Assembly (NCBI GenBank): GCA_963624415.1
Contig: CAVFPQ010000118.1
Span: 1-6,983 of the forward strand
Length of the DNA stretch: 6,983 nucleotides
Source: RUG806 sp963624415
Lineage (GTDB): Bacteria > Bacillota > Clostridia > Oscillospirales > Acutalibacteraceae
Reading direction: 5' to 3'
Below are positions 5,458 through 6,983 of this stretch, one piece after another; the stretch's first letter is position 1, and every line of letters begins with the position of its first letter. The notes under the pieces are model-generated. The model had not been told where the DNA came from. It worked only from the letters and a program-made list of their open reading frames with translations, and ran no database searches. The position numbers were made by a program, and so were the translations under genes.

Positions 5458-6825
5458 ATGAAATGGAATTATGATTACACCCAGACCCTTTGGATGAAAT
5501 TATTCCTTGCCGAACCCGACTTCGAGAACAACCGCAGCAAGGTTTACATCAACTACGAGCAGGTTCTCGAGATTGTAAAGACACTCGACAAAATAACGCA
5601 GGGTACAAAGAAAATAATCTATCTTGTCGGCTGGCAGGGGCTCGGACATGACGACTGCTATCCCGAGATGGACGTACTTAACGAGTATCTTAAGCGTGAC
5701 TGCGACGAAACGGCAAAAGAGAGTCTTTTTTGGCTGTTCAACGAAGCGAAAAAGTACAATACCGTCATAAGCTTCCACGGCAATCTGGCGGACGCTTATT
5801 CGCAGACACCGTCCTTCCCCGAGCTTGTTGAAGCGAATGCCGTTGTAAAAAATCTGGACGGCACACCGGGCGTTATAGAGCACTTCAACAACCGTGACGC
5901 ATACAAAGTCTCTTACAAGGGCTATTACGAAAGCGGACTGTTCAAAAAACATTGGGACAGCTTCTGCGAGGCTACACCGGTTCGTGAAGCCGGTACGGTT
6001 CACCTTGACAACTTCTGCATAGCACAGAGCCTTAACCCCTACACAAGCGTTGAGGACGAAGACGAAGCGAGAAATAAAATGCTCGACTATATCATATCCC
6101 TCGGCATTGACGTAACATCCGAGTATACATACCGTGAGCTTGAGTGGCGTGCGGAAAGCCCCGAGCATCCTATCCGTAAATTCTATGCTCAGACGGGGAT
6201 AAAACTTCCCGAAGGCTCATTTGAGGACGCTCCGATCCGTATTCTCGGCAGAATGCCCGCCATGTGGTGGATGAGCGGCATGACACCCGAAGACTGTCTT
6301 CGTGTTTCGCCCAAGGAGTTAAGCGGTCGTATGCACGGCAGAGAATTTGCGGCGTACTACGGTTCAATACACGGTGAAGAAATCTGGAAAGAGAGAGGCA
6401 TCGATCCCAAGGACTGGGCAGATGAATTTATCCGTCAGTTCTGCACGGTTCAGCTGCCGTACTTCTATCTCACCCGTCTTGACAGACTGAATGCCACTGC
6501 GGAACCGGACACCATAACAGCGTATTTCTCCGACAAGGTCGTAAGCTACGGCAAAGAGAGCAGAATTACAAAGAACGGCATTGATATCAAAAAGGGCAGT
6601 GATGTTCTGCTGCCGCTTGACGCAGAGTGCACCACATTTATCGCGTATTCAAAAGACGGCAAGAGCGGCGAGTGGGCAATACCCGATGCAAAATTCACCG
6701 ATGCAAAGTTGTATGAAATTACCCCCGACGGAAATGTTCCGCTCGGCGATGCAAAAATCACCGACGGCAAAATAGTCCTTGATGTTAAACCCGGCAAAGC
6801 CGTTGTGATAAAGAACGAAAAGTAA
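5458..6825 (+). CDS. GH101/GH129-like glycoside hydrolase, cytoplasmic (divergent)
   Basis: This 455-residue protein appears to be a TIM-barrel glycosidase followed by a beta-sandwich domain. Motifs seen in order: Y-L-V-G-W-Q-G-L-G-H-D-D-C-Y-P (55-69), like the G-x-G-H-D-S loop of GH101 endo-alpha-N-acetylgalactosaminidases; A-K-K-Y-N-T-V-I-S-F-H-G-N (97-109), like the family's A-K-K-Y-G-x-x-x-G-I-H-x-N; T-V-H-L-D-N-F (180-186), with Asp184 as candidate nucleophile; and D-V-T-S-E-Y-T-Y (218-225), with Glu222 as candidate acid/base. Residues from about 350 form repeated short beta strands, consistent with a C-terminal sandwich. Known GH101 enzymes are very large, secreted, multi-domain proteins. 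This one is small and has no signal peptide, so it would act on imported sugars, which fits GH129-type intracellular alpha-GalNAc hydrolases better. The family call rests on motif resemblance by eye; it could also be a separate, related family. It is the last gene before a terminator and has its own strong ribosome binding site. Confidence 0.65.
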   Translation: MKWNYDYTQTLWMKLFLAEPDFENNRSKVYINYEQVLEIVKTLDKITQGTKKIIYLVGWQGLGHDDCYPEMDVLNEYLKRDCDETAKESLFWLFNEAKKYNTVISFHGNLADAYSQTPSFPELVEANAVVKNLDGTPGVIEHFNNRDAYKVSYKGYYESGLFKKHWDSFCEATPVREAGTVHLDNFCIAQSLNPYTSVEDEDEARNKMLDYIISLGIDVTSEYTYRELEWRAESPEHPIRKFYAQTGIKLPEGSFEDAPIRILGRMPAMWWMSGMTPEDCLRVSPKELSGRMHGREFAAYYGSIHGEEIWKERGIDPKDWADEFIRQFCTVQLPYFYLTRLDRLNATAEPDTITAYFSDKVVSYGKESRITKNGIDIKKGSDVLLPLDAECTTFIAYSKDGKSGEWAIPDAKFTDAKLYEITPDGNVPLGDAKITDGKIVLDVKPGKAVVIKNEK

Positions 6826-6928
6826 TATAAAAATAAAAAAAATAAAAAACCTGTTGATGCTTAAAGCCACGTGCTGATAAGGAAGTATTGTTTCAAAACA
6901 AAGACAAATTGTCAATTTAATGTACAAC
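6826..6928 (+). other. AT-rich 3' untranslated stretch
   Basis: The stop codon is followed by an A-rich tract (6826-6850) and then about 78 bases without an open reading frame or clear structure. A short imperfect palindrome, GACAAATTGTC (6903-6913), is present. No gene is seen. Confidence 0.4.
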
Positions 6929-6983
6929 AAACCGGGTATTTGTAACAAATTTAAGTTATACAATTTTCCCGGTTTTTTGTTTT
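6929..6983 (+). terminator. Intrinsic terminator with a long loop
   Basis: AAACCGGG (6929-6936) pairs with CCCGGTTT (6968-6975), an 8-bp stem with five G-C pairs. It runs straight into a T-rich tail (TTTTTTGTTTT, 6973-6983). The 31-nt loop can fold further through TAAC (6943-6946) with GTTA (6955-6958). It would end transcription of the GH101-like gene and probably of the whole cluster. The window stops inside the tail. Confidence 0.8.

Noticed and set aside
5500..6168. 222-codon open frame on the - strand
   Set aside because: It lies entirely within the GH101-like gene, its translation is rich in Cys, Val and Phe as expected from an antisense frame, and it has no ribosome binding site. It is a shadow of the + strand gene.
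6887..6915. - strand promoter (TTGACA, 17 bp, AACAAT)
   Set aside because: The -35 is perfect, but the -10 is poor and it would transcribe only antisense into the end of the GH101-like gene. It is probably chance in AT-rich DNA.

Overview
The window looks like part of a Bacillota (Clostridia, probably Oscillospiraceae/Ruminococcaceae-type gut anaerobe) chromosome. This is inferred from the moderate GC content, the AGAGAGG-type ribosome binding sites, the Firmicutes-like intrinsic terminator, the AT-rich intergenic repeats and the gene content. No rRNA, tRNA, transposase or CRISPR array is visible. All confident genes lie on the + strand.

Layout: (1) 1-88 carries the last 28 codons of an upstream gene. 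It is followed by a sigma-A-like promoter (63-91) and a leader of about 140 nt. (2) 235-1602 encodes a leaderless GH30-type glycoside hydrolase. (3) Twenty-one bases later, 1624-3933 encodes a GPH-family sugar:cation symporter (MFS superfamily) that carries an unusual ~290-residue charged helical C-terminal extension. (4) After a 103-bp gap with nested inverted repeats, 4037-4879 encodes a GDPD-fold protein that keeps its metal and histidine residues but has lost the usual phosphate-contact arginine. (5) 4873-5381 is repeat DNA. It holds a 7-bp tandem repeat that runs over the stop codon, then a 146-bp tandem repeat (two identical full copies, a shortened third and a core-only fourth), all rich in hairpins. 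(6) 5458-6825 encodes a second TIM-barrel glycosidase with GH101/GH129-like active-site motifs. (7) A long-loop intrinsic terminator (6929-6983) closes the cluster.

Taken together this reads as a small Gram-positive glycan-utilisation locus of the 'import then digest' type. A symporter brings in an oligosaccharide or glycoside, and enzymes without signal peptides process it in the cytoplasm. The GH30 motifs are closest to beta-1,6-galactanase-type enzymes, and the last gene is closest to alpha-GalNAc-releasing enzymes. The true substrate cannot be fixed from sequence alone. The most unusual items are the transporter extension, the altered GDPD active site, the divergent GH101-like enzyme and the structured 146-bp repeat array inside the cluster.
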